A stretch of DNA of 64,000 bases from Zopfochytrium polystomum. Taxonomy: Eukaryota > Chytridiomycota > Chytridiomycetes > Chytridiales > Chytridiaceae. Position 1 is the first letter of the stretch. Each line of letters opens with the position of its first letter. The stretch covers positions 496,001-560,000 of the forward strand of contig JAIVFJ010000008.1 of the NCBI GenBank assembly GCA_025765615.1, given 5' to 3'. A program made the position numbers and the translations under genes. Shown one piece after another: positions 11,899 through 23,419 of this stretch. The notes under the pieces are model-generated. The model had not been told where the DNA came from. It was given only the letters and a program-made list of their open reading frames with translations, and did no database searches.

Positions 11899-13081
11899 TG
11901 TTGAGATTCGACCCACGGGGTACACTACGCCCGTTACTGATGATCCCTTTGAGTACTCCATCCAATCACATTGGATGCGGTGTTTGAAGGGCTCAGTAGA
12001 TTCAATACTTGAATGGGGCGCTCGGAAGGGCTAATCTGTTCTCAATAAAAAGAGATAGGCAAAGGCGGCTGTTGTTCTAGCTTTGTTCATCCTACCGGTA
12101 GGAACAATGCAATTAGAACATGAACAAAAACGCTCAAACTACGCACTCTGCACATGTAACACAGCACAGCAAGCATGCAGAAGCAGTGTACCACTGCCCA
12201 ATGCTCCGGAATTCCGCTCTCTGCATCGGAATTCCGCTCTCTGCACCGGAATTCCGCTTCCTGATCTGGAATTCCAGCTTTCCTGCTGTGCTGTGCAATC
12301 TGAGCAATGCAACAGGCATTTAGGAATCAGGGATTGCACCAATCACTGCATTTCTAAAAGTGAGATAAAAACTGAGCTCACCAGAGATTGCACCAATCAT
12401 TGGATTTCTAAAAACAAGGAAAAAAGCGGCTTGTTTCCCAAACAAGCTTCCTGATTTGGAAACAACCAAACCAATTTACAAGCAACTGTTTCTCAAACAA
12501 GCTGTAAATTGGTTCCTGGTGGTACTCAGCCCAGACAAAGTGCTCAGCCCAAGGTGGTACTCAGCCCTGGCTGGTACTAAGCCCTGGGTGGTGCACAGCC
12601 CAGGCTGGTACTCAGCCCTGGGTGGTGCTCAGCCCAGGCTGGTACTTAGCCCTGGCTGGTACTCAGCCCTGAGTGATGCCCAGCCCTGGGTGGTACTCAG
12701 CCCTGAATGGGTACTTAGCCCAGGCTGGGGGTTGGTGCTCAGCCTGTTTTATCTCATTTCTGTGTCCTGCCCTGTGCAGCCCACTGCTCTCTCTGTTTTC
12801 TGATGGCTCCAACCTGCAGGAGTATAAAAGCAGCAACCTCTCACAGAGATCAAACAAGGAATCCAATCCCCTCCTTGCTGCTTTAACAGAATCCAGTGCA
12901 AAACAAGCCAATCTCTCTTCCTCCATTTGCTCTCTCTTCCATCTCTGCCCACTCACTCCTCTCTCCTCTCTCCATCCTCTCACTCCTCTCCCTTTTCCAT
13001 CATCACTGCTCTCTCTCTCTCTCTCTCTCTCTTCATCCCCACACACACCAAGTCCCTCCAGTCCTGGGTGGGATTTCATCA
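11899..13081 (+). repeat. Solo LTR of the Copia A/B family, inverted
   Basis: This 1183-bp LTR runs TGTTGAGATTCG to TTTCATCA on the plus strand, opposite to copies A and B. It is flanked by a perfect 5-bp duplication, ATAAC (11894-11898 and 13082-13086). It interrupts the protease region of Copia-2. It has the same architecture as the other copies: CCTACCGGTAGG palindrome, EcoRI-type units near 12205-12275, the AGCCC-core array at about 12525-12745 and TATAAAAG near 12823. LTR-LTR recombination after a full insertion is the usual origin of such solo copies. Confidence 0.95.
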
Positions 13082-13197
13082 ATAACTATAGGGAATGAAG
13101 AGAGAGTAATCTCGAAGCGTTGTGACATTGCAACCGTTGTCGATGAGTACAGGAAAAGAAATTGGAAGGGAAGGGACGTTAACTGCAAATGCCCGGA
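13082..13197 (-). pseudogene. Copia-2 protease N-terminal part
   Basis: Directly after the gag stop (13198), in the -1 frame, the minus strand reads FPVLIDNGCNVTTLRDYSLF, a retropepsin active-site region. The usual D-S/T-G triad is D-N-G here. The reading resumes on the far side of the solo LTR (TQQKSSMRIAKEGP). The gag/pol frame relation suggests -1 frameshifting in the ancestor. Confidence 0.6.
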
Positions 13198-14616
13198 TTA
13201 CTCCCGGGCCATCCAAAAATCCTGTTGACTTTCATCTTGTTCGGTCTCTGATTGGAGTTGCGTTTCCATCCACAATTGCTGTTCTGCAGCATACTGCTCA
13301 CTTTGCTGGTCATCCCAATCACCGTTCTGTAGCAGAAGTGCTTGGTTTTCAGGTATCTGCTGTTGTGGAGGGTTTGGTTGCTGGAGTAAGAGCGCATTTG
13401 GATTTGCTGGTGGTCGATGATGTTGCTGTTGCTGCAATTGCTGAAGAAATGTGTTGGCACACTGTCGAGCAACATGACCATAGCCTCCACATGCATGACA
13501 TTGGACTCCAAAAGACTGTTGCTGTGCAGGGTACCAACTCCCCCCAGAGCCGCGTCCCATTGCGGTACCACCTGTTGCTGTTCCACGTGAACTTAGTCCT
13601 CGCCATGTTCCTCGGCCTTGGCCAAAACCACCATATGGGCGCGGTGTGTACTGTTGGGACTGAGGGTTTTGGTACTGCAAGGTTGTTGGGCGGATATTAG
13701 GATACGGCTGGTACTGCTGAGGTTTATGATAACTGCCACGACCGCGGAGTTGACTATAGTGTACTTTTGGCCGAATAATTACATTTGCTGTTGGTGTAGT
13801 GACTTCTGGAATGGCTGTTGTCAGGTCCCGCTCCTGTTGTGCTGCAAGTCGATCCCGCCTCTCATCATATGTATTTTGGCGGGCGGTAGATTTAAATAAG
13901 GTGATTAGTTTAGTCAATGATGAAACAGAAGTGATAGGATTCCCTGCAAACATGAACGTATTGGCAACACCCATATCGATTAGCGTGTTGTTCAGGGCAG
14001 ATACGAAGACTCGCACAACTTTGGAAAATGGTGTGATGCGACTGCGGATTTCCACTGATGAACTTTCTGCAAAGCTTTCTACTTTGTGGTAAGCTGTAAT
14101 GAAGCGCATTGCAAATGACTCGGATGATTCTGCAGGTTCCATTTTTATACGTTCGAAATCATCAATAATATCCTTTGCTAATCCTTGATCTGTTGTTCGA
14201 CATGCAATCGCAATTTCTCCAAGCAGTGTGTAGGCAAAAATCTGCCCTCGTCAGGGGAACTGTGGTAGAAGCTCTGGTTCAACATGTCGTCGAATGAGAA
14301 GGATACAGTATGCGTTCTGGTCTTCTGTCCCTGGGAATCATTTGACCAGCTCACGCCCGTCTCGTGCAAATGCATAATGCTCGCCGTGGTTGGGCCCCCT
14401 GCGTACTCTGCATGTTGGGCCGACATTAGGATCATTGGGGTCCACTTGATCATTGCGTAATACGTTAATTCGGTCTGGGTCGACGCAGTGGCGGAGACCA
14501 TTGCTTTTGTTGGATAGTTCTGAAATTAGGTCGTCCAGCCAATCTCCAAAATTTGCTGCGCCTTTGAGGATGGGGAATGCACGGGAAGCATACTTGATTT
14601 GATCACGCTCGCTCAT
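13198..14616 (-). pseudogene. Copia-2 gag, frameshifted
   Basis: The N-terminal segment starts at the ATG at 14616 (MSERDQIKYASRAFPILKG), breaks frame around 14150-14340, and continues to the stop at 13198. The C-terminal half is rich in Gly, Gln and Pro and holds one CCHC zinc knuckle (CHACGGYGHVARQC), the nucleic-acid-binding motif of Copia capsid proteins. A Gln/Asn-rich tail follows. Function is inferred from position upstream of the protease and from the knuckle. Confidence 0.75.
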
Positions 14617-15352
14617 GCTTGGGAGGAAAGTGTGTGCAGGAGAATAGAAATTTGAAAGGCAGTGATTTCCCTGATTTGGTGGCAGATTCTGAGACCTCTT
14701 GAGCAGATAATATGAGTGTGGAACTCTTCAATACGCCTTAAACAAATTCAGTATGATGCTTTGAGGTCGAGATATCAGTGTGAATAGGTGGTGTGTGTAA
14801 CGAGTTGGTGTTGAGAAAACAGACTTGTCATGTTTGTGGAGCGAAATTGAGTGACTAGATTGGCAAAAATGCAGATGCAGCTTGCAACTCAATATCCCAC
14901 GAGGCCAAGGACGAATTTGGAGAATCACTGAGTTGCCCCACGTAGATCAGCAGTTGCTGAGTGCAGAGAAATTGGTTTTAAGCGATTTGGTTGGGTTTTG
15001 GCTGAGTTGTGAATGTGGGAAGTTGCAGGCAACGAATTTCGACGGATTTGGGTGAAATTTGGTGCTATTTGAGAACTGAATTCGTTCAAAACGCGGACAG
15101 TTACTATGCAGCAAGGAAGAGGTCGAGGATTGCGCCGTTTGGTGAGTAGATACAACAAAAGGAGTACTTTCAAATGGTGGTAAGCGATTCCTAAAGCAAT
15201 TGAAAGAAGTTGCAAACGTAAACACTCAAAATTCGACGTTATCAGGTGGCTGATGTTGTGGATGAGTGCTGTTACACGCTCTGCGACGCTGCTGCAGCGA
15301 AAAACGATTGTCAAAACGTCTTCCCCAGTGTTAAAAGTGGTGTAGATGTGGT
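14617..15352 (-). other. Copia-2 5' leader, first part
   Basis: This is non-coding sequence between the Copia-2 gag start and the insertion point of copy B. The leader resumes at 23420-23566 and ends at the Copia-2 5' LTR, giving a leader of about 0.9 kb. Short open stretches here have no domain content. Confidence 0.55.
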
Positions 15353-15357
15353 GGAAT

Positions 15358-16568
15358 TGATGAAATCCCACCCAGGACTGGAGGGACTTGGTGTGTGTGG
15401 GTATGAAGAGAGAGAGAGAGAGAGAGAGAACAGTGATGATGGAAAAGGGAGAGGAGTGAGAGGATAGAGAGAGGAGAGAGGAGTGAGTGGGCAGAGATGG
15501 AAGAGAGAGCAAATGGAGGAAGAGAGATTGGCTTGTTTTGCACTGGATTCTGTCAAAGCAGCAAGGAGGGGGTTGGATTCCTTTTTTGTTTTTTTGATCT
15601 CTGTGAGAGGTTGCTGCTTTTATACTCCTGCAGGTTGGAGCCATCAGAAAACAGAGGGAGCAGTGGGCTGCACAGAGCAGGCCACAGAAATGAGATAAAA
15701 CAGGCTGAGCACCAACCCCCATCCTGGGCTAAGTACCCATTCAGGGCTGAGTACCACCCAGGGCTGGGCATCACTCAGGGCTGAGTACCAGCCAGGGCTA
15801 AGTACCAGCCTGGGCTGAGCACCACCCAGGGCTGAGTACCAGCCTGGGCTGTGCACCACCCAGGGCTTAGTACCAGCCAGGGCTGAGTACCACCTTGGGC
15901 TGAGCACTTTGTCTGGGCTGAGTACCACCAGGAACCAATTTACAGCTTGTTTGAGAAACAGTTGCTTGTAAATTGGTTTGGTTGTTTCCAAATCAGGAAG
16001 CTTGTTTGGGAAACAAGCCGCTTTTTTCCTTGTTTTTAGAAATCCAATGATTGGTGCAATCTCTGGTGAGCTCAGTTTTTATCTCACTTTTAGAAATGCA
16101 GTGATTGGTGCAATCCCTGATTCCTAAATGCCTGTTGCATTGCTCAGATTGCACAGCACAGCAGGAAAGCTGGAATTCCAGATCAGGAAGCGGAATTCCG
16201 GTGCAGAGAGAGGAATTCCAGATCAGGAAGCGGAATTCCGATGCAGAGAGCGGAATTCCGGAGCATTGGGCAGTGGTACACTGCTTCTGCATGCTTGCTG
16301 TGCTGTGTTACATGTGCAGAGTGCGTAGTTTGAGCGATTTTGTTCATGTTCTAATTGCATTGTTCCTACCGGTAGGATGAACAAAGCTAGAACAACAGCC
16401 GCCTTTGCCTATCTCTTTTTATTGAGAACAGATTAGCCCTTCCGAGCGCCCCATTCAAGTATTGAATCTACTGAGCCCTTCAAACACCCCATCCAATGTG
16501 ATTGGATGGAGTTCTCAAAGGGATCATCAGTAACGGGCGTAGTGTACCCCGTGGGTCGAATCTCAACA
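15358..16568 (-). repeat. Copia copy B downstream (3') LTR, 1211 bp
   Basis: The termini are TG...CA, with GGAAT immediately to the left. It carries an extra EcoRI-type unit (about 16201-16240) absent from copy A and from the solo LTR, plus a T6GT7 tract near 15582-15595. Both mark a separate LTR subtype. Confidence 0.96.
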
Positions 16569-16643
16569 CACCCCCGCAATAGAAAGAGAGGGGGCAACTG
16601 TTTCTCCTGGAGTACATGGCTGTCCAACAGTGCCAGCCAAGCA

Positions 16644-16710
16644 GTGGGACTCGAACCCACCCATGCACCCCCCTACACTTGTGAAAACCTGCATGAACCC
16701 ACAAGTGTAG
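16644..16710 (-). other. tRNA T-arm-like motif and 11-bp hairpin in copy B 3' region
   Basis: Positions 16644-16660 read GTGGGACTCGAACCCAC. On the minus strand this is a perfect tRNA T-arm with a canonical B-box (GGTTCGAGTCC). Next to it, 16673-16683 and 16700-16710 form a perfect 11-bp inverted repeat (CTACACTTGTG / CACAAGTGTAG) with a 16-nt loop. No complete cloverleaf was found. It lies between the pol stop and the polypurine tract. Confidence 0.6.
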
Positions 16711-16872
16711 CTGGAGAAGCCAGAGAGAGTCTTTAGACTAAGCGTTGTGCTGATTTGAGCGTGGGCACCACGCTTACACCTTGGAGGTCGGCGAGACTGC
16801 AAATTCCCATCAGTGATGCAAGCTTTGCATGTTGAGCTGCAGGAAGAGCTTTGGTGAGAAGGTCGGCAATCA

Positions 16873-19800
16873 TCATGTCCGTTGGGCAAGAATGAGTTGA
16901 ACCTCCTTTTTCTCCAAGTGGTCCCGTATGAAATGCAACCTCACGTCAAAGTGTTTGACCCGACCATGGTGTATTGGATTCATAGCAATAGCTATGGTTG
17001 AACGATTGTCTTCATAAACAGTAGTGGGCTTATTTAAATCCATACCCAGCTCCTGGAAGAGCATTCGTAGCCAGATTGCCTCTTTGATGGCCTCAGTAAG
17101 GGAGAAGTATTCCGCCTCAGTCGAGGACAAAGCGACAACTGATTGTTTCTTGCTGTACCATGTAATAGCACCCCCGCAAAGCATGAACACATGCCCTGAC
17201 CTCGACTTGCGTCCATCCTCTTCAGCATAGCTGGCATCAGCGTAGCCATGTGGTTCATCCCACTCTGGGTAAGAAATACCCGCAGCTTTCTCTACCTCTG
17301 GGAGCGTTGCATTGGTGATGCATGTCATCTGGGAGTCTCCCTTCTGGTAGAAAAGTCCATGATCCCAGGTAGCGCGGACATATCGCAGCAATCTGTCAAG
17401 CGCAAGGGAATCTGAATGGGTTGGAGCAGACTGGTATTGTGCAAGTGTATTCACAGCATACGCAATGTCAGGGCGCGTCAAGTTTGCAAGGTAAGCAAGT
17501 TGCATGAGTGTGCTTCGGAAGTATTCCAACTCTTTTTGTGGAAGTTTTCCAGAGTCCGCATCGTGTATCCATGTTGTGGACATGGGAGTTGCTTTGATTT
17601 TGACAGGTAAGCCTTCATCGTCACACCAGTAGTTTGCTTCCTCCAAGACATGCTGTGTGTAGTTTTTCTGTCCAATAAAGATTCCATCTTTGATTTTCTC
17701 AACTTGGATGCCAACAGCAACTTTTGGGTTGAGGTCCTCGCGGATTTGAACTTTGATTTGATCAGAGAAAGAATTTTGGCAATTTCTTCTTCAGTGTGAC
17801 TGAAGATGAGGATGTCATCTACGTATAGAGTGATGATGGTCTTGACCTTTCCATCAGGGTGCCTTTGCACAAAGACACAGTGGTCAGTCTTTAATTGCGT
17901 AAATCCAATTTCGACGAGGAAGTCGCGGATTGTTTTGTACCACTGTCGACCAGACTGGTGCAGTCCGTACAGACTCTTCCTGAGTAAACAGACAAGAAGT
18001 ATCCCGTCTGCACCACGTATCTCAAAGCCTTCTGGTTGTTCCATGAAGTTTTCAATGTCCAGTTTGGCGTTCAAGTATGCGGTTTCGACATCAAGGCCTG
18101 CAAGTATGAGGTCAAACAGCAACGAGATAGCAAGGATTGCCCTTATGGAGGAGCTGCGGACGACAGGGGAGAAGGTCTCATTGTAGTCCTGACCAAAGAT
18201 CTGAGTGTAACCCCGACCAACAAGGCGGGCCTTGAAGCGTTCAAGGTACCCTTCACTGTCAAACTTGTAGGCAAAAACCCATTTGGGCTTGAGTATCTTA
18301 CGCCCTTTAGGTCGAGCCACTAAGTCCCAGACGTGCTTTGACGTGATCGAATTGATCTCTGAGAGTTGAGCTGCCTTCCAATACTTTGCAAAAGGAGAAC
18401 GCATGGCCTCTTTATGCGAAGCAGGGAGTGGCGGTAAGTCCCGCTGGTGGATCCTTTCTGTTGGATATGCTGTGACTTCCTCCGGCTCAAGCACAGTGTA
18501 TGCTTTGAGCGTTTGGTAGAGTTCACGAAATTGTCCCCGTGCTATTCGTAGTTTACGAATTCTTGCAGTTAAAGCGCGGAGTGTTTTCCGACTGTAAGTG
18601 GAAGGACTTGTGGCAATTGATGGTTTTGTTCGTAGTTTACAAAGGTTTGCCTTCAATGCCAGGTAGTCACGTAAACCTGATGGCTCTCGTGGTATGATTG
18701 GGGGATTTGTTGCCTCCCCTGTTGACTCTGGCAAAGCTAGAATGTCAGGGGAAGTTGAGCGCTCCCTAGGAGGGATTTCCTGTTCATCAGGTATTGACTC
18801 TGGTTCAGAATCAGAAGCGTCGTACAGCATACCCGGCTGCAGATCTCCCCCCTGTGATTCTGCAGGTGGTACATCATCTTCTTGTGAGTCAGACAGAGCG
18901 TCAGGATGTGCCACATCTGGATCAGTGGACATAGTGGGGGTATGCAACGAGGAGGAAAGATATTGGAAATCCTGAGCTGTGGGTTGGACTGGTCCCCATT
19001 CCTTCAAGCGGGAGTCATGAAGGAACTGTCTCCAGTTCCGCACAATGCCAGGAAAAACATTTTCGTGAAAAGAGACATGGAAGTGTTCCGATATTCTCTG
19101 GGTTTTCAAGTCGTAGACTACTGGAAGAGTGTTTCCTTTATACCCTAAGAATATGCCTGGCGCCCCTTTTTCAGGATGTTTAAGCGTTCGCTTTTCCTTT
19201 GGGATACGGTGGATAACCAAACAGCCAAAGGTGCGGATGTGATCAACATTTGGCTTTTCACCGTACCAAGCTTTGTAAGGTGTTTTCTTAGTGTAAGAGT
19301 GGTAAACCCTGTTCTTGATGTATGCTGCGTAGCGGACTGCATACACAAAGAAAGAGTGGGGCAATCGTGACTCTAAGAGCATGCAGTGTGCCATGTCTTT
19401 GAGAGTGTTGACCTGACGTTCTACCAGCCCATTGAATTCCTTGGTGAATGCAGGACTAGGTTCTAAAACAATAGGAGGATGCCGAGTATTGGCCCAAGTT
19501 TTGAATTCTCCATCTTTGAAGATTTCCCCCCTGTCACAGCGCACAGATGTGATATGTTTGCCATGTTGTTGTTCAAACCTTTCGATCGTAGACTGGAATC
19601 TTGTGGGCGCGTCGGACAAAGAGTTGAGGAACTCAATGTCAAGCCAACGGGTTGACTCTTCCACAACCAGTTGCCAATGTTTTTCACCATGGTGTCCACG
19701 TGCGGGCAGTGGGACAGCATCAGTGTGTAAACGACCAAGCAGTGTGGTGTTTGGTCTGGAAGTGGAGTGGATAGGCGAAGCTTTCAATTTCCCAACATCA

Positions 19801-21989
19801 CATGTCACGCAGGGAATGTCATGAATGAGGAAAAATGAATGACCAACTTTATTCAGATTTGACCAAGTACGCTTCAAAGAAGATAAAGACAGGTGACCAA
19901 ATTTCTTGTGAAGAGCTCGGACTGCTTCAATGTTCTGAGGGTTTGGTAAAGGGTCTGGGTCAGTTTGACTTAAAGTTGGTGTTGCAGTTTGCAAAGGAGC
20001 AGTTTGCTGTTGCGACTCACCTGGGGCGTCCCCCGAAGGAGTCGGCGCGTCCCTTCCAAGTTCTGCCCTGTCGAGACCAGTATGTCCCGTCAGAAGAGAA
20101 GGGTCCACAACATAGACATTCCCTGTGTCCCTGTGAGCAATGGTAAAGTCTGAACCATGTACCCGAGGATGCAATAGGGCTGTGTCTGCTGTGAAAGTCA
20201 CGTTGTGACCTGTCTGCCGCACGATTTGCTGAACTGAGAGTAGAGTGTCTGAGAACTCTGGCACATAGAGCGAGTTCCTCATGATGAGAGCTCTTCCGTC
20301 AACGAACAGGGTAAAGTCGCCCACTCCAGTGGCAGTTGCAAAGCCATCAGCTGTTTTGATCTGCTGGGAGGTGGGCCGCAAGTTTGTGAAGTGCTCTTCA
20401 CAAGGCGACATGGTCCTGGAAGCCCCAGAGTCAACGATGACCTGGTGTGGGTTGCCGCCAGCAAGTCTTGCCATCAGCGCAGTCTCGTAGATGCGGCGGT
20501 AGGTGACGTTGCGGTAGAGGAAACGCCCAGATTCGTACATCACTTTGTAGCCGACGTTTGAGACAATGTTGTCAGTGATCCAGTCTGGATCCATTCTGCC
20601 GTCAAGAAGTGTAACTGTGAGTTCCACTTCAAATTCCTCCTCCACCTCAACGGCCTGGCATGTTCCAATTTCAAACTCCCGTGCCGCAAGTGCCCTTTCT
20701 ACTGAAAGGAAGTCGTCCAGAGCTGAAGTGTCTGCAAGGCGCGCAGCACCCTCAGTACTGAACTCCAGCATTTCGACGTCTTCTGCTTCAGGAGGCGGTG
20801 GTGGAGTATCCATCCTGTAGCATTTGTGGGGAGGAGAGTCCTCAGAGGCTGTGCAAGAGGCTTGGTGGTGTTCTTTAGCGGCCACCTCACGTGCAATCTT
20901 GGCAGTCTCAGTAGCTTTCTTGGAATCAGCTGGCGTGGCCTTGGCTTCTTTGGCGTGTGCAGGCTGCTTGCCCTTGGCCTTCTTTGCAGGGCGAGCCGGC
21001 TCTGACTTCCCGTGAGGGAACTTGAGGCATTCCTCGCGAGAGTGTGAGACCCAGATTCCATGAAGGTCACAAGTAGGCTTGCCGTTGAGTGCCTCACCGA
21101 TCTTGCGCTTCTTGGTTGCCACTGAGGTCTTTGCTGAAGCAGCTGTTTCCAACTCAGGAGTGCCATGGTGAGCAGAGTGTCTGCTGTTCTTCTCCTTGCT
21201 TTGCTGGTACAGCGTGTGGCAGTTTGTCAACTCCTTGACGAGATCGCTGGTGTTGGCGTAGCCTGACAGCCCCTTGAGAAGATTTTGACGAACGCCAGAG
21301 AAGATTTCATGTCCAGGCAGCGTTTCCCTTGCTTTGTGGATGATGGCAGAACGCAGGATGTTTGTCACACCCCTGCAAGTGGTGGCAGTACATTTGAAAT
21401 GCTTTGGCCAATCCGTGACCAGTGTGGTCAGAGTGATGTACCACTCCTGGACTGCCGGACCAGAGTCTCTGGGTTTTGCCAAACGACTGTAAGTCGCAAG
21501 CCACTTGTCCTGCTGTGAACCAGTGTGGTCCTGCAGGGCGTACTTGTCATTGAGCCACTTGTACCGGTCAGCGCAGTTGGTGATGTTTGCCGCATTCATG
21601 GAGCGCACATCCTCAATGCGCGAGCAGGAGTCGAGGGTAGCAACCGCCTTGTCGTGTTGGGCCTCAAGCTCCCTGTAGGTCTTGTGTTCTTGGCGTATAC
21701 CAGTGTGGTACTTGTCAAGGGCAGCGTGGTGCAGACGGTACATCTCACTGTACGCAGCCTTGGCCTCCGCCGTTGCAGAGGATTCAGGGGGAGAACCAAT
21801 ACTGGGAGGAGCAGCGCCGATGCCGACCTTGGTGCAGTGCTCGTTGAACGTACCGAAGTAATCAGGCTTGAGGAAGCTGGCAACAAGATTGTATGCCATT
21901 ACCGGCTTGATGACCTCTTCCACATGCAGTTCCCAAGCCTGGTAGCCGTAAGAAGAGAAGCGGACAGCCTTGGGGGTTGAAGAAGACAT
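16873..21989 (-). pseudogene. Copia copy B gag-pol, one frameshift
   Basis: A single long frame starts at the ATG at 21989 (MSSSTPKAVRF). Domain order: gag with a C-D-L-H...H...C knuckle; protease (IVDSGASRTM, near residue 516); integrase with an HHCC region (HKKFGHLSLSSLKRTW ... CVTCDVGKLK) and DDE core; RT with YVDDILIFS near residue 1390; then RNase H (STEAEYFSLTEAIKEAIWL), ending at 16873. The frame breaks once, at the T-run 17745-17747, where copy A has four T's. Upstream extension of the frame into the LTR to 22568 is not expected to be translated, because the TATA box (about 22463-22471) lies within that stretch. A single base in a homopolymer separates this copy from a complete polyprotein. 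Confidence 0.9.
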
Positions 21990-22202
21990 GCTAGGTAGCG
22001 GCTTGGTGGACCAGTGGACTTGTTTAGAGCGGTAGCCCTTTTCTTGTAGAGAGCCAAGAGCCCTTTGTTGCCTTAAAGTAGCTGGTGAGCCGGTGCTCAC
22101 AGACAGGTTGGTCTTGTTTAGAGTCAGAAACCCTTTTCTTGTAAGAGCAGCAGGGCCCTGTTCGAGCGTACAAGTGTGGCTGACGGCTTGTAGGTAGCTT
22201 TG

Positions 22203-23414
22203 TGATGAAATCCCACCCAGGACTGGAGGGACTTGGTGTGTGTGGGTATGAAGAGAGAGAGAGAGAGAGAGAGAGAACAGTGATGATGGAAAAGGGAGAG
22301 GAGTGAGAGGATAGAGAGAGGAGAGAGGAGTGAGTGGGCAGAGATGGAAGAGAGAGCAAATGGAGGAAGAGAGATTGGCTTGTTTTGCACTGGATTCTGT
22401 CAAAGCAGCAAGGAGGGGGTTGGATTCCTTTTTTGTTTTTTGATCTCTGTGAGAGGTTGCTGCTTTTATACTCCTGCAGGTTGGAGCCATCAGAAAACAG
22501 AGGGAGCAGTGGGCTGCACAGAGCAGGCCACAGAAATGAGATAAAACAGGCTGAGCACCAACCCCCATCCTGGGCTAAGTACCCATTCAGGGCTGAGTAC
22601 CACCCAGGGCTGGGCATCACTCAGGGCTGAGTACCAGCCAGGGCTAAGTACCAGCCTGGGCTGAGCACCACCCAGGGCTGAGTACCAGCCTGGGCTGTGC
22701 ACCACCCAGGGCTTAGTACCAGCCAGGGCTGAGTACCACCTTGGGCTGAGCACTTTGTCTGGGCTGAGTACCACCAGGAACCAATTTACAGCTTGTTTGA
22801 GAAACAGTTGCTTGTAAATTGGTTTGGTTGTTTCCAAATCAGGAAGCTTGTTTGGGAAACAAGCCGCTTTTTTCCTTGTTTTTAGAAATCCAATGATTGG
22901 TGCAATCTCTGGTGAGCTCAGTTTTTATCTCACTTTTAGAAATGCAGTGATTGGTGCAATCCCTGATTCCTAAATGCCTGTTGCATTGCTCAGATTGCAC
23001 AGCACAGCAGGAAAGCTGGAATTCCAGATCAGGAAGCGGAATTCCGGTGCAGAGAGAGGAATTCCAGATCAGGAAGCGGAATTCCGATGCAGAGAGCGGA
23101 ATTCCGGAGCATTGGGCAGTGGTACACTGCTTCTGCATGCTTGCTGTGCTGTGTTACATGTGCAGAGTGCGTAGTTTGAGCGATTTTGTTCATGTTCTAA
23201 TTGCATTGTTCCTACCGGTAGGATGAACAAAGCTAGAACAACAGCCGCCTTTGCCTATCTCTTTTTATTGAGAACAGATTAGCCCTTCCGAGCGCCCCAT
23301 TCAAGTATTGAATCTACTGAGCCCTTCAAACACCCCATCCAATGTGATTGGATGGAGTTCTCAAAGGGATCATCAGTAACGGGCGTAGTGTACCCCGTGG
23401 GTCGAATCTCAACA
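22203..23414 (-). repeat. Copia copy B upstream (5') LTR, 1212 bp
   Basis: It matches 15358-16568 except in simple-repeat length. The TATAAAAG box near 22463-22471 probably sets the transcript start. Upstream of it (minus orientation) lies the 13-unit AGCCC array (about 22540-22770). Two GATTGGTGCAAT motifs (near 22895 and 22949) contain CCAAT-type sequence, and there are four EcoRI-type units (23027-23106). Confidence 0.96.
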
Positions 23415-23419
23415 GGAAT

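Larger units (their letters stand above)
15358..23414 (-). mobile_element. Copia LTR retrotransposon, copy B (nearly intact)
   Basis: An 8057-bp element with LTRs at 15358-16568 and 22203-23414, flanked by the perfect target duplication GGAAT (15353-15357 and 23415-23419). Internal order on the minus strand is leader, a single gag-pol frame, a short 3' region, the polypurine tract (minus ATTGCGGGGGTG, next to 16568) and LTR. The two LTRs differ only in a GA-repeat length and one T in a T-run, so insertion was recent. It lies in the leader of Copia-2. Confidence 0.97.

Noticed and set aside
12205..12275. Regularly spaced GGAATTCC repeats resembling a CRISPR array
   Set aside because: The units are short, tandem and inside an LTR, with near-identical spacers; the genome is eukaryotic.
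16644..16660. Functional tRNA gene on the minus strand
   Set aside because: Only the T-arm is convincing; no acceptor, D or anticodon arms could be paired.
22176..22202. Self-priming PBS in the Copia A/B family
   Set aside because: Only 8 bases (CAAAGCTA) match the LTR, and the match lies far upstream of the TATA box; this can occur by chance in 1.2 kb.
21990..22568. N-terminal extension of the copy B polyprotein into the LTR
   Set aside because: The frame is open to 22568, but the TATA box of the LTR lies within that stretch, and the repeat array gives open reading by composition only. The ATG at 21989 starts a normal Copia gag.
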